A DNA stretch of 64,000 nucleotides, taken from positions 335,395,215 through 335,459,214 of the forward strand of contig JAUPFV010000002.1 of the NCBI GenBank assembly GCA_036936605.1, written 5' to 3'. The stretch comes from Limnanthes douglasii subsp. nivea (taxonomy: Eukaryota > Streptophyta > Magnoliopsida > Brassicales > Limnanthaceae). The translations under genes were made by a program, and so were the position numbers. The notes below the pieces were generated by a model that did not search any database, was not told the origin of the DNA, and worked only from the letters and a program-made list of their open reading frames with translations. Below are positions 21,608 to 32,504 of this stretch, one piece after another. Each line of letters opens with the position of its first letter. The stretch's first letter is position 1.

Positions 21608-23134
21608 ATGTCTTCGAAAAGAGCAAATCAAGCCCGTCAAGGTGGAGAAGCTGAATCAACCTCGAGACGAATGAGAGAGATAGAAGATTTTCTGTATCAA
21701 GAGATGGAGGTAACGGAGAGCGCGACTATCGAACATCGCGGCGAAGGGGAGCTTCGCATCCGTAATCCGGAAGGAGGACGAGGTGTAACCAAAATTTGGT
21801 CGGGTATGTATTTGGACTATGATGAACTCATCCAAATAGAGGGTATGCAAAAAAATTTCAAACTTATTGAACCTAAATGGCCTAGGTTGGATGGCACTAG
21901 CTAGATTCCAATGTGATTGGTATCTAGAACTAGTACGCAAGTTTTATGCCACCGCACAATTGATTGAGAATGATCCGAATGGTAGAGGTTTAGGAATGAA
22001 TTGTTTGGTTGATGGTAAACCCTATAGTTTTTTTTAAACTGATTTCCAAGAACTTTTTTCGTTCCAACCCATGATATGTATACCGATAATAAATTACCTT
22101 CCATTAGTTATCGCCCTTCGATCTGGGGTGCTGATTGGCCTATGTCTTACGAAGAAGCAGTAGAGCTTCTTACTTGTCCTGGTGTGGAAGCTCCGAAAAT
22201 TAACGGTAAATTTCGAGCCATGCGGGGTAATTTGGATGCTAATGGGAAATTAGCTTTGAAATTGGTAAATAGTGTATTTCTTCCCCCTAGTAACAATGAT
22301 TCGCAGCTTTCATATATTCAAACATTTGTTACTCCTTTTATCGTCCGAAATCAGGTAATAATTAGTTTACCTAGCTTGATGATTCGAAATATGGCTACGA
22401 GGTGTGGTACGGATAAACTACCTTATGGGATGATAGTGAGTTACTTGCTTGTTTCGAAATGAGCTGATGTGAGTATGTACACTCCGATGAAGGTGAGGCC
22501 GACTAGTGTTATAGGTAGAAACTCTTTGCGTTTGCAGGAAATATACTCTTGGGATGGAGAGTTGATGTCGAAATTGGAGGCATGGAACCACCATAGACCC
22601 AACTTGAATCAGATATGGACTGCGAACGGTCTTACAAAACCGCCAAATCCACCTACTCAGTATCGAGTTCAGGCTCAAGCACCTTTCGATCCAAATGCTA
22701 TTGGTGGTTCTTCTGGAGTACCGCCACAAGAGAGACGAACCGATCTCGAATTTGCTGAGGTTTCGCATCAGCAGCATTTGGATTATATGCAATTTGCGCA
22801 TACTCAACAAAAGGAATGGCATGATGATTTTAAAAAATGGCAAACTGAATTTCAAAATTGGCACGGGGGGGGGGGGGGGGGGGGGTAAATGACCAGCTTA
22901 GCCAGATACAACAGTGTAGGGGTGAATGATCAACTTGGTCACCTCCAGCAATGGCATGGTCAATATGAGCAGTGGCATGGTCAATACGAGCAGTGGCATC
23001 ATGGACAAGATCAATGGAATGAGCGATTTGCAAACTCTCAAGCCGAACAGTCGGAGTATATGCGACAGATGATGGAGAACATGCATTTGCAAGGTCCACC
23101 ACCTAACAACAACAACAACGATGAAGCTCCTTAG
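21608..23134 (+). pseudogene. Second hAT-borne gene, Transposase_32-like
   Basis: ATG at 21608, stop TAG at 23132. N-terminal Lys/Arg/Glu-rich region (21608-21904), then a stop. The frame continues after a shift with LVRKFYATAQLIEND and MNCLVDGKPYSFF (about 21930-22037). After further breaks, 22076-22462 gives ADWPMSYEEAVELL, then KLALKLVNSVFLPPSNNDS...FVTPFIVRNQVIISLPSLM. This order resembles, from memory, the 'putative plant transposon protein' domain (PF20167): VREFY, V-RG--V-F, W..L....L.P......V......L....G..I....I. A stop interrupts at 22460. The C-terminal half is Pro/Gln-rich and ends in WHGQYEQ repeats and Asn/Asp. A G21 tract (22865-22885) sits in the frame. Function unknown; it could be an accessory factor of the hAT or a captured gene. 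Confidence 0.55.
22865..22885 (+). repeat. Poly-G tract of 21 bases inside a coding frame
   Basis: An uninterrupted run of 21 G, in frame as a Gly run. It is followed by a frame change relative to the downstream QWHGQYE-repeat segment. Its length may be misassembled or truly unstable. Confidence 0.9.
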
Positions 23135-23988
23135 TTTTTTGCATTTGATTGTCATTATCGTTGTAATGTTTTTCTTTTTTATTTGATTGAACAACTATGT
23201 TACTTGTTTGGTTTTTATTTCAATGAATTGTTTGTTTTGCTTCTATTTTTTATTAAATGTTATTTAAATCACTTTCGCTTTCAATTTTTATTTTGTTCTT
23301 TACAACTTACAAGTAATTTATGTTTATGCATATAAATTTCTAATATTGAATAGTTCGGAAATACAATAAACTATATAATTCATCTAACCATAAACACTTC
23401 AAGCTTGAAAGAATCTAAAGAATCACTTAATAATTTAAAATTAGAATACAATTATATGTCTAATAGGTATATATTATTTAATATGTACATAATATTAAAT
23501 ATAACATCTTAAATATCTAGTATGTTCAAACAATATACAAATCATTTTACAATTATATTGTTTACGATATCTTGTTTAAGACAATCAGATTTTTATATTT
23601 ATATTTTTACAATTATTGAAAGTTGTAATCAAAATACAAGTAGATGTATATATTTTATTTAATATCTACCTAATATTAAATAAAATATCTTAAATACATA
23701 AATATAATCAAACATATCAAAATCAAATTAAAATTATTATTTTTTTGAATGTAATTGCTTGATTATAAAAGTTCGATTAAAATGATAACATATTTAAATT
23801 AAAATACATGAAATAGCACAATTAACTCGTGTATATGGCTCGTTATTGAAATTAGATTCAATTAACACTTACAAATTAATTTTAAATAACATTATAAAAT
23901 ATCCTGATAAATGGTTCTTAAATGGCTTGTCTGATGGTTTGAACTGATAAACGGTTCTTAAATGGTTTGTCTGGTGGTTTGAACTGAT
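23135..23988. other. AT-rich noncoding right part of hAT element
   Basis: 3' region of the plus-strand gene and AT-rich filler up to the right subterminal repeats. A repeated phrase, (A/T)TATTTAATAT(G/C)TAC.TAATATTAAATA, occurs at about 23465-23510 and 23650-23695. A second local repeat, AACGGTTCTTAAATGG.TTGTCTG, occurs at 23910-23975. Confidence 0.5.
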
Positions 23989-24118
23989 GGTTTAACTGCG
24001 AAACTGTCCCATTAGGACTGCAAACCGCGAGGACCGCAAACCGGCAGGATCGCATAAAGAGTAAACCGGCAGAACCGCAAACCGGCAGGACCGCAAACCG
24101 GCAGGACCGCAAACCGTG
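23989..24118 (+). repeat. hAT right subterminal repeats
   Basis: It starts GGTTTAACTGCGAAACTG like 17978, then has about six GCAAACCGGCAGGACC units, more than on the left. Orientation is the same as the left block rather than inverted. Confidence 0.85.
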
Positions 24119-24156
24119 GTTCTGATTTAAAAGGTTCCGATGGTTCGCGGTTCAGA

Positions 24157-24172
24157 CCGTTTGCCACCCCTA
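24157..24172 (-). repeat. hAT right terminal inverted repeat
   Basis: CCGTTTGCCACCCCTA, inverse of 17917-17932 with two mismatches. Confidence 0.85.
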
Positions 24173-24639
24173 AATTTGGCCAGATAAAATTATTGGAAAT
24201 ACTATTTATGACTAAATTTTGATAAAATATCACTTTTGCAACATTGACAATAAAATGAAACAAAAATATTCGTACGGATATTACAATCTCAAATAGATTT
24301 TGTTATCAAATCAAGTGGTCTCAGTACTAACAAGATAAACATGATCTACTTTTCGCACTTACCATTCATAAAATAATGGATGTCTAGAACCCTCAATTAT
24401 TTTTAAAATACAAATAGTTATAGTAAATGAAACTGTCAAAATGTAGTCCTATTTTAGGCTCATAATAAAGAATATACAATACACCAAACGTAAAAGGAGA
24501 AATATTTTAACCCAATTAAATCGATAGTATGTACTTTAAGAACCTGTATTAAAATAACAAAGGTTCAAATAAAAAAAAAGATTGTGACTACATATTATGG
24601 CTCGGTTTTGGAGAAAATTATGGTGCCTTGATCAATTTC
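24173..24639. other. Spacer, nothing recognised
   Basis: AT-rich sequence between the hAT right end and the first LINE-like coding stretch. The 5' end of LINE copy 1 probably lies here but could not be placed. Confidence 0.4.
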
Positions 24640-24649
24640 AGTTACAAGA

Positions 24650-25030
24650 ATGTTCCTCCATACTGTGACTCATGCTAGCATGTTGGTCATGACTCATGAT
24701 AACACTGCCTGCAAAAAGACTAAACGTCCTCATATGTTGAACCAAAACAATGCACAAGATACACTTGAAGAGGTTCAAGAACAGCCAAACAATACAACAA
24801 TAGTGATTGAACAAAACGTAAATCAAGCAACTGATGGAGTTGCCAAAGTATCAGAAGATCCAGAAACTGAGATAGTTCCTCTAACACACCAAAGTCCTAA
24901 TCCAATAATGCTTTGCATACTTGAAACTCTGAAGATTTCTGAAGAAGAGATGTATGAAGAAGAAATAGTTGAAGTAATAAAGTCTTTAGATATTGTGCAC
25001 TTCTCTTCTCAATCTGATGACTCCACTTGA
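24650..25030 (+). pseudogene. LINE copy 1, probable C-terminal part of ORF1
   Basis: A 126-codon stretch rich in Asn, Glu and Gln, with an acidic C-terminal part (EEEMYEEEIVEVIKSLD). No zinc knuckle is visible. It lies about 190 bp before the endonuclease, the place of the ORF1 tail in plant LINEs. Assignment rests mainly on position. Confidence 0.4.
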
Positions 25031-25224
25031 TATACCACTCCAAATAAAAACAATACGGGCAACCTTCCGAATTCTCCAACCTTTAGCAAAAGGAATGTAG
25101 ACTCAAGCTTCTAAAAATTCCGCAACAGAAAAATCAAAATAGCAAGACCAAAGAATAAACACCTCACAGTTCAATCTATTCCTTGCAAAGAGACAAGAAG
25201 ATCTGTCAGAATTAATCATAAATG

Positions 25225-26300
25225 ATAGGTGTCAGAAACATAAGCACAATCAGAAGACTAAAATAAATTATAAGGAAAAAAAGAATCTCACTGCTATGTA
25301 TTCAGGAACATATGATAGCAAGAAACAAAATTGAGTCACTATCTACAAAGCTAAGTTACCCAATTTGTTTTGCAAATGTTTCTAACAAAATTTGGATATT
25401 CTGGTCTTCTGAATAACAAATAGATATAATTTTAGACAGTGAATAATGTATACATACTCACATTACTCATTGTCTACTAGCAAAATATTTCTCTATAACA
25501 TGTATATATGTTAAATGCCAAAAATCTAACAGAATGTATCTAAGAGACAATTAGAAACATATCAGAATTAGTTAATGAATGACTTTTAATGGGCGATTTT
25601 AATACTCTATCATCACCTACTGAACAAGCTGGCTGTGTCAATTACTGTTATCAAAGTTCTTCTAATTTTAATCATGTAATTAAAGAGTGTTTTTTTGAAG
25701 ATGTATGTTTCTCTAGAAAAAGGTTCACTTGGAGTAACAAAACAAAGTGGAAGCGTTTAGATAGAGTTCTCATTAATCAAGCCTGGGTTGATTATTTTGT
25801 TGAGACCAGAGTGACTCATCTAGCTCGAACGTGCTCTAATCAAACTCCATTGGGTGTATCCTTAACTAATGATAGGGAGAATGTTATCAAGAGCTTCAAA
25901 TTCATCAATGCTTGGACATTAGATGATGAGTTTCTGAATATAGTCGACTCCAGTTGGAATGATCAGATGAATGGATACCCATTATTCGTCTTCTGGAACA
26001 AATTGAAAAGTTTAAAGGAAGCCTTGAAATGCTGGAACAAATCCCACTTTAAAAACATATTTGACAAGGTGTCTCAAATAGAAGACAATTTGAAGACTAA
26101 AAAATTGGAATTCATGAGTTCTAATAATAAAGAAGTCAAAATTGTTTTAGCCAAAACAAATATAGAACACCTCCTTGCACTCTTTATTGAATTGAGTATT
26201 GGAAGCATAAATGTTTCTCAAACTGGCTCCATGATGGAGATAGAAATACAAGGCTATACCATCACTTTGTAAAGAGGAAAAGAAGTAAATCTAGAGTATC
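25225..26300 (+). pseudogene. LINE copy 1 endonuclease domain
   Basis: From an ATG at 25225 one frame runs to about 25580 with five or more stops and reads as an APE-type endonuclease: VRNISTIRRLK at the start, SLLCIQEHMIARNKIESL with the catalytic Glu, and KIWIFWSSE. A one-base shift leads to 25589-26272, which starts MGDFNTL (catalytic GDFN present) and continues with KRFTWSN..WKRLDRVL. The final SDH motif, which should be S-D-H-(S/T)-P, reads CSNQTPL, so Asp and His are lost. A coiled-coil linker with KSLKEALKCWNKSHFKN follows. Confidence 0.82.
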
Positions 26301-26483
26301 TGGTATCAAGCTCAACAATAAATGGTGCTATGATAATGAAATTATTAAAGCATCTGCAGAAGAATACTTCAAAGGAATTCTTTTGTCTCCTACTTATACT
26401 AACAAAGATCAGCAGGATAATTATATGAAGAGTGAGATTTTAAAGTTATTCCTAAACTCATTGATAGTACTGACAATGTTTTT

Positions 26484-27560
26484 ATGCCAGCTGATCCTAC
26501 TGAACAAGAAATATGGAGTTCTATACAGAGTCTAAACTCAGAAGGAGCTGCTGGTGTTGATGGTTTCAACGGACTCTTCTTCACAACCTACGGGCATATC
26601 ATCAAACAAGATCTCACAAATGCTAAAATATCTTTCTTCAAAGCCCATACTATACCAAAGGGCATTCTAGCTACTAGAGTTTTCCTAATTCCTAAAGTAG
26701 ATACTCCTCATTTTTGGAACCATTTCAGACCAATTAGCCTTTGCACAATGCTAAATAGGATAATGTGTATATTGCTACATAACAAATTATCTTTTCTACT
26801 GCCTAAACTGATTTATGTGTTTCAGGGAGCATATGTTAAGGGAAGGCTTATTCACGAGAACGTCCTTATTGCAAAGAAGCTGGCTCATGATATAAAAAGA
26901 AGAACTAAAGCTGGAAATATCATCATAAAAGTTGACATGTCCAAGGCATTTGACAACCTCTCTCCCTGCTTTATATTAAAAATTCTACAATGTTATGGTT
27001 CCAGTAACATGGTTATATCTTTAGTTGCTAATTTCATCAATTCAGTTCATATTTCTATATTCATAAATGGTGAATCGATTGGTTTTTTCAAAATGAAAAG
27101 AGGCGTTAGACAAGGGGACCCTCTGTCCCATAGTCTGTTTATTCTCGCTGAAGAGGTCCTGTTAAGGGGCCTCCATGACATGTTCTTAGAGGATAAATCT
27201 ATTAAGTTCACAAATAGAAGAAAACTAACAATTCCTATTCCTTCTTTTGCTAATGACCTACTGATCTTTACTAATGGTTTGTCTTCCTCTTTAGAGAAAA
27301 TTGAAATTTTTTGCAGACTTACCAAGATGTCCCAGGTCAATCTCTAAGTAAAGAGAAAACCACAATTATTACTGCTTCAAGTCTTTCCGAAGACAAAAAG
27401 AATTCCCTAGCAATCCAATTTTTTTTTAACATAAGCAACATGCCTAAAACAAAACTTTGAGTCACTCTGAGCCCCCACAACAAAGCCTCAAACTATATCT
27501 CTCTGCTAGAGAAAATCAGAACTAAGATTGAGAGCTGAAATGAAAAAGCTATTTCATTTG
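26484..27560 (+). pseudogene. LINE copy 1 reverse transcriptase
   Basis: Open stretch 26484-27347. RT blocks in order: GAAGVDGFNG, FRPISLC, VFQGAYVKGR, KVDMSKAFDN (catalytic Asp of motif A present), KRGVRQGDPLSHSLFILAEE (motif B), then PSFANDLLIF. The last should be FADD; the first Asp of the pair is Asn. A stop at 27345 ends the open frame, and the thumb region continues broken to about 27560. RT copies LINE RNA at the nicked target; this copy should be dead. Confidence 0.88.
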
Positions 27561-29304
27561 GAGGAAGACTAACTTTGATAAGCACTACCTTGATGCCAAT
27601 CCCTCAGTACTGGATTCAAAGTTGCTGCCTCCCAAATTCTGAGAATAAAAACATGGAAAGGATGCTAACCAAATTCCAGTGGGGATCATCAAATGAAGCT
27701 TCTAAAATCCATTGGTCTTCTTGGAAGAAAGTCTGCAAATATTTTGGAGATGGTGGTGTTAACATTCGTAGGATGAAAGATATCCATAATGCATTCTCTT
27801 GCAAGCTCTGGATTAACTTCAGAGAAAACTCATCTCTATGAGCTAGGCTTATGCAAAGTATATACTGTAAACAAAACCATCCTCTTGAGATCAACTATTC
27901 TAAAAAGGGATCTTTAACGTTGAAGAGGTTAGCTGACATTAAAGAGGTTGTAGAAGGTAAAATCAGATGGAAGCTGGGGGAAGGTAAAGTTGACCTATGG
28001 TTGATCACAATTAAAATGATAGTTGGCTTAGAGGTATTCATGTTAGGTCCTTTTGGGAAGATAACAGTTGGAACATCAGTAAACTTAAAAGATATCTTAC
28101 TGACTCAAACATTAGTCTTGTTTTAAAAACTAACATTAAAGATAATATCAAAGATAGAATTGAATAAAGCTTGTCCAACAATGGAATCTTTAACATAAAA
28201 AATACTTTGAATTGTCTAAGACCAGCTCTGTTCAATTCATCATTATTCAAAAAATTGTGGAACAACATAACCCCAAGGAAATGTTCTTTCTCTACATGGA
28301 TACTTTTGATGAATAAGTTTCCTATTGACTCTTTCATCAAAGCTAGAAAAATACATGAATCACTTATTTGTATCATGTAACTTTGCTTGGAGTATATGAT
28401 TTTATTTTACCGAGTGTCTCAGGATGGATATAAGAAGACACATGACACTGAAACATCTACTTAGAGCTTGGTTTCGGTCAGCTTTTTCTAGAATTCATGT
28501 CAGAACAATCCCGCCCTCTATTATATGCTAGGTTATTTGAAAACAACGCAACAAAACGAAGATTAATAGAGATAGTTTTTATTCAAGATCAACCATTAAC
28601 TATATCATACATATGTTGTCTCATCTAGACCACTCTAAGCTACTAAAAAAGACGCACTGGAAATTCAACAAGAACAAAGTAACCACATTACTTCTAAATA
28701 GAAAATTACATACCCTAAATGGGAACTTCCAAGGCCAGGGAGATTCAAGCTAAATACTGATGCATGTTGCTTAACATATAGAGAAGAAAGCGGTAGGATT
28801 CTTATTAGAGACAGCAAGGGAGTAATAATCAGTGGACATGGCAACACTTGTGGAAAACTTACTCTGTTAAAAGCTGAAGCTCGAGCAATGCTAGGTGGAC
28901 TTCTCATCTGCAAAATCAATGGCATAAGGGAAGTTACCATTGAATCAGACTGTAGAATCCTTACCTCTCTTATATCTTTTGATAAAACTCCAAATTATTT
29001 AGTTTAGATCATGAACAAAATTAAATCGCTCATTACCATGAGCATGTCAGTTCATTTTATCTTTAGGGAACATAATCGAGCTGTAGATTGGCTAGCTCGT
29101 TGGACCCTAATGTGTAAAATGAAACTTGACTATAAGAACTTCACACCCCCAACTCAACTTGAAATTATTTCGAAACTAGAAAGTCTGAATAGGCTACATC
29201 AAAATTGGATTGTAATTAACTTACCTCTGTTTTGCAGAATGTTGCAGTTGATACAATCTCTCTTGAAGGAGCTGTCCCAAGAAAGGAATTGTACTGAAGT
29301 GTGA
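27561..29304 (+). pseudogene. LINE copy 1 C-terminal region and RNase H
   Basis: 27575-28126 holds the post-RT region typical of plant LINEs (FGGRLTLISTTLMPIP just upstream, then KVCKYFGDGGVNIRRMKD). 28170-28380 holds the zf-RVT-like part (KLWNNITPRKCSFSTWIL). From about 28715 an RNase H (RVT_3) domain appears: KLNTDACC, LLKAEARAMLGGL, VTIESDCRIL, and after one stop HNRAVDWLAR. All four acidic positions are therefore still visible. The tail ends in an open frame to 29304. Confidence 0.8.
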
Positions 29305-29641
29305 AACTAAGCAATGAAAAGACTAATAAGGATGAACCTACAAATGAAGGCTAGATTAATCAAATTTTCATGGAGTAATGTTTCGCTACCTCACAAAGTT
29401 ATCTCCAGGACGAAAATCAAAATGAAGATGTTTACTCTGAATGCTTGATTTCTCTGAAGAAGAAGAAGGACGTTTTCTCTCTCATCTATGGTAAATTGAA
29501 GCTTGAAGATAAGGATTTACTCTGGAAAAGAGGGAAAACATGACGCGAGTTTTGATTTTCAAAACTTTTATTCAGTCATCAAATTTTTATATTTTTCAAA
29601 GTTAGGCCTCAAAGTTGTAATACTCATTACTTTTCCCTTCC

Positions 29642-29647
29642 AATAAA
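29642..29647 (+). terminator. AATAAA polyadenylation signal of LINE copy 1
   Basis: AATAAA about 20 bp before the short A-rich end of the element. Confidence 0.55.
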
Positions 29648-29671
29648 GTTTCTCTTTTAGATTAAAAAATA

Positions 29672-29928
29672 CCTCTAACAAGTGCGAGGCTCAGCCAATA
29701 GAGAACATCTCCCATCCATACGTGTTAGTATCGGCTAACAGATACACCGTATAAGTGACAAGATGGACCATCAGAAACCCCCATAGGTGGCAAGCTCGTC
29801 TAATAGAGACATTCCATATGTGTCATACTCAACTAACAAAGATCCCATATATGTGTTATGTTCGACCAACTAAGACCCTCTATGGGTATCACACTTGACT
29901 AGTGAGACCCATTTATGTTTAATATGTC
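29672..29928 (+). repeat. Degenerate ~33-bp tandem array (about 8 units)
   Basis: Units of the type CCCATATATGTGTTATGTTC followed by GACCAACTAAGA repeat every 31-36 bp. Clear starts occur at the CCCAT/CCATA phrases near 29710, 29784, 29814, 29844, 29877 and 29909. Copies are diverged. The array begins directly at the 3' end of LINE copy 1. Confidence 0.6.
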
Positions 29929-32500
29929 ATTATTATGCTGAGAGAATTTTTATATGAATGAAGCAATGACATACTCACATTGCAGTTTGCCTCCAAGTTG
30001 ATATCCCAGCTTCGATGCCAGTCTCATACACTACATGCTTGCACATTTTGTTCTTAAAAAAATAAACTATTATTCCTCGAAAGAGATTTTAATCGATAAG
30101 GGTTTAATGAGGCAAGGTGTGGACAATTTATAGAGAGATAAACTTGTAAATAACTTGGTATCCAAAAAATAAATGTTATATTCGGCCTCTATGATCATAG
30201 TCAGGGTTCGATCCAAGCTTTGAGTGGTATTTAGATATAAGTAATAGACTGTATAAATAAGGTCATTATAAATACCCCATCAGATTATAAATACCCTATC
30301 ATGCCATTGAATAAGAGATAAATTTTATCCATTAAAGGTTTCCAACTACTTTACCTGTTAGTAGGGTTGTCTATCAGTCTCAACCTACTCATATATAATT
30401 TAAAGTTATAGATAGATACTCAACCCGAACTTGTTATATCTTGAAAAAAATTTGTACAAGATCATAACAATATAGTGATCCAAATAATATTTTTAACAAC
30501 ATATTCATAGTTTCCCCAAGATATGTAAAAGTAAAATTTTAACAAAAAAACTAATAAATTTCCTTAAGTAAAATATTTATATCATTTTTACGACCATCAC
30601 TATATGTTTAAAAATATGATTAGACTAATTTTAAATTATGTTCAAAACACGTTATCATTTATCATATATATATATATATATTAATCAATGATCATTGAGA
30701 AAGTATAATATTTTTTATATGAAAATATTCTAGCCCATAAATTTCAAAATACGGATTTAGAATTATAAGATGTTATAATCTTTAAATTATTACTGTAACC
30801 TAAATATTAAATGGACTTTAGCTCATCAAGTCAGTTTCTTTTGCCGTTCTAGTTTACTAGTCTTCTATTTTCAATATTTTTTAGGGTTAATAATAAGTTA
30901 CCAATCTTTTTTACGTTTATTTTGGTATGGCTATGAGATGCAAGCTTTTAGGGTTAAGGGTGTTTGATCTGCTGTCACTTGACTGTATTTGAGAGTGGCT
31001 TTGAGATTCCAGACCTCAAACTTGAAATCAGAAGATTGTCCTCAAACATGTGATGTCTATTGTTAGTAGTATCAACAAATCTATCTAGTGTGATTAGATT
31101 AAAGCGGAAACGATTAAAATTAAAAAGAATACTTTAAATCTTGGATTATCTCCCTCAATGAGTTGAAAGAAAATATTACATTTTGGACCTTTAGCTTGCA
31201 AAATATACAAGGTGACGATCAGTAATCATATGTTGTTGTTCCCAACCTATTTCATAACCCACTTTAAACCAATTATTATTCGTGATTCTACAATTTACAA
31301 CAACCTTAAGGTTTCTAATATCATTTTGGATAACCATATGACAATGGTAAAAACTACCACAATTGTTAAGATATCACCGACCTCAATTTCTCGCTCCCCT
31401 CTCTAAGTATTAATAATAATGTGTCTAATGTCTATAATCTCAAGACTTGGATTGTTAACTGAACCATTAAACACACTTGCCTTGCCATCCTGATTTACAC
31501 TCTCCGTGTCAGGTGGTCTGAGTTGGTATGAAAATTATAATATACTCCCTCACTATTATATTCTTTGTTATCTATCGAAGAAAAGTTGTCTACTCGAGAT
31601 AAACTCATTAGTTGGAGACTAAATTATTCTGATTACAGTATTCTATAAAACTTTTGTGATGAATCTCATTGGTATTCACTCAGAGAATCTGAAACGAACA
31701 GTTCGAAGCTAGGGTTTACGCTTAATGGTCATGATTGGCCTCAATCGATTAAGAAGAGTACAAACTAGCCTCCTTTTTTGGCATACACGTTTAGCCGTGC
31801 TAATTTATTTCACTTTGTGGGAAATAAATTCAATATTATTTTGCTCCTAACCCCATCTCGTCTATAATTTAAGACTCTATGCTTTCAGATTTACTATTCA
31901 GATTTCTTGGCATCAACAGTATTTGACCAATGTAACTTCTTACGTATTTTTAACTTACTTTTGTTATTTTTTTATAGTTATCTTCCTTTTTTTTTTGTTT
32001 TTAGTACTATTTGTTGGATTAGATAAATCTTGGTTACCGTCTCATTTTCAATCTCTGTTTAAATTTTGGATTGCACCAGTTGAGTTTTGCATTGGATTTT
32101 TCTTTTGATAACTTGCTAACGCTTTAATTATGCTAGTTTTCATATCCACTTTTATTGTATTTTGTTCGTAGATCTTCTCCAAAATATTTTTTTCAGATTG
32201 TCCTATTTTTGTTTTAGAGTGAATACCTATCTCTAATGCATTTCTTGTATATTTGTATAATCTCTCATACAACTTTAACGCTCTAATTTATTTTTATTTT
32301 TAAAACAAAATTTATAATTAAAGTTTTTTTTTATAATTTAAGCTCAAAACTTAAATTTTAAATTCTAAACTATAAGCTAAATAAATATGTTATTATTATG
32401 ATCCATTTATTGACAATTAATTAGTTATTAAATGTACACTTATAAATATATTAATTTTGTATTTATATTTATCTGAAAGTATTTCTTTTGTGTTAAAAAT
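29929..32500. other. AT-rich region without recognisable gene
   Basis: No coding frame with a recognisable domain. It includes a short (AT)n run near 30664-30682. The stretch 31030-31400 is less AT-rich and could be a relic of an LTR read on the minus strand, but no partner copy exists in the window. Open stretches 31212-31406 and 31923-32108 look accidental. Confidence 0.35.
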
Positions 32501-32504
32501 GTAT

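Larger units (their letters stand above)
17917..24172. mobile_element. hAT DNA transposon with two divergent genes
   Basis: A 6256-bp element with terminal inverted repeats TAGGGGTGACAAATGG (17917-17932) and, on the other strand, TAGGGGTGGCAAACGG (24172-24157), 14 of 16 matching. Subterminal GCAAACCGGCAGGACC-type repeats lie inside both ends. It carries an hAT transposase on the minus strand (18629-20795) and a second gene on the plus strand (21608-23134), transcribed away from each other. The flanking 8-mers (17909-17916 and 24173-24180) do not match, so no target duplication is visible; this suggests age, end mutation or later rearrangement. Both genes are broken. Confidence 0.82.
24640..29672 (+). 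mobile_element. LINE copy 1 (L1-type non-LTR retrotransposon), defective
   Basis: Plus-strand order: an acidic ORF1-like stretch (24650-25030), endonuclease (from 25225), reverse transcriptase (26484-27347), thumb/zinc region, and RNase H (to about 29240). A 3' region with AATAAA at 29642 and a short A-rich stretch (29662-29668) follows. Plant L1-type LINEs have this layout. All domains carry stops or shifts, and key catalytic residues of endonuclease and RT are changed. No clear target duplication was identified. The left end is approximate. Confidence 0.85.

Noticed and set aside
17909..24180. 8-bp target-site duplication for the hAT element
   Set aside because: The flanking 8-mers do not match, so no duplication is claimed although the terminal inverted repeats are clear.
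31030..31400. Retroelement LTR on the minus strand
   Set aside because: Composition is suggestive, but no second copy, polypurine tract or primer-binding site was found.
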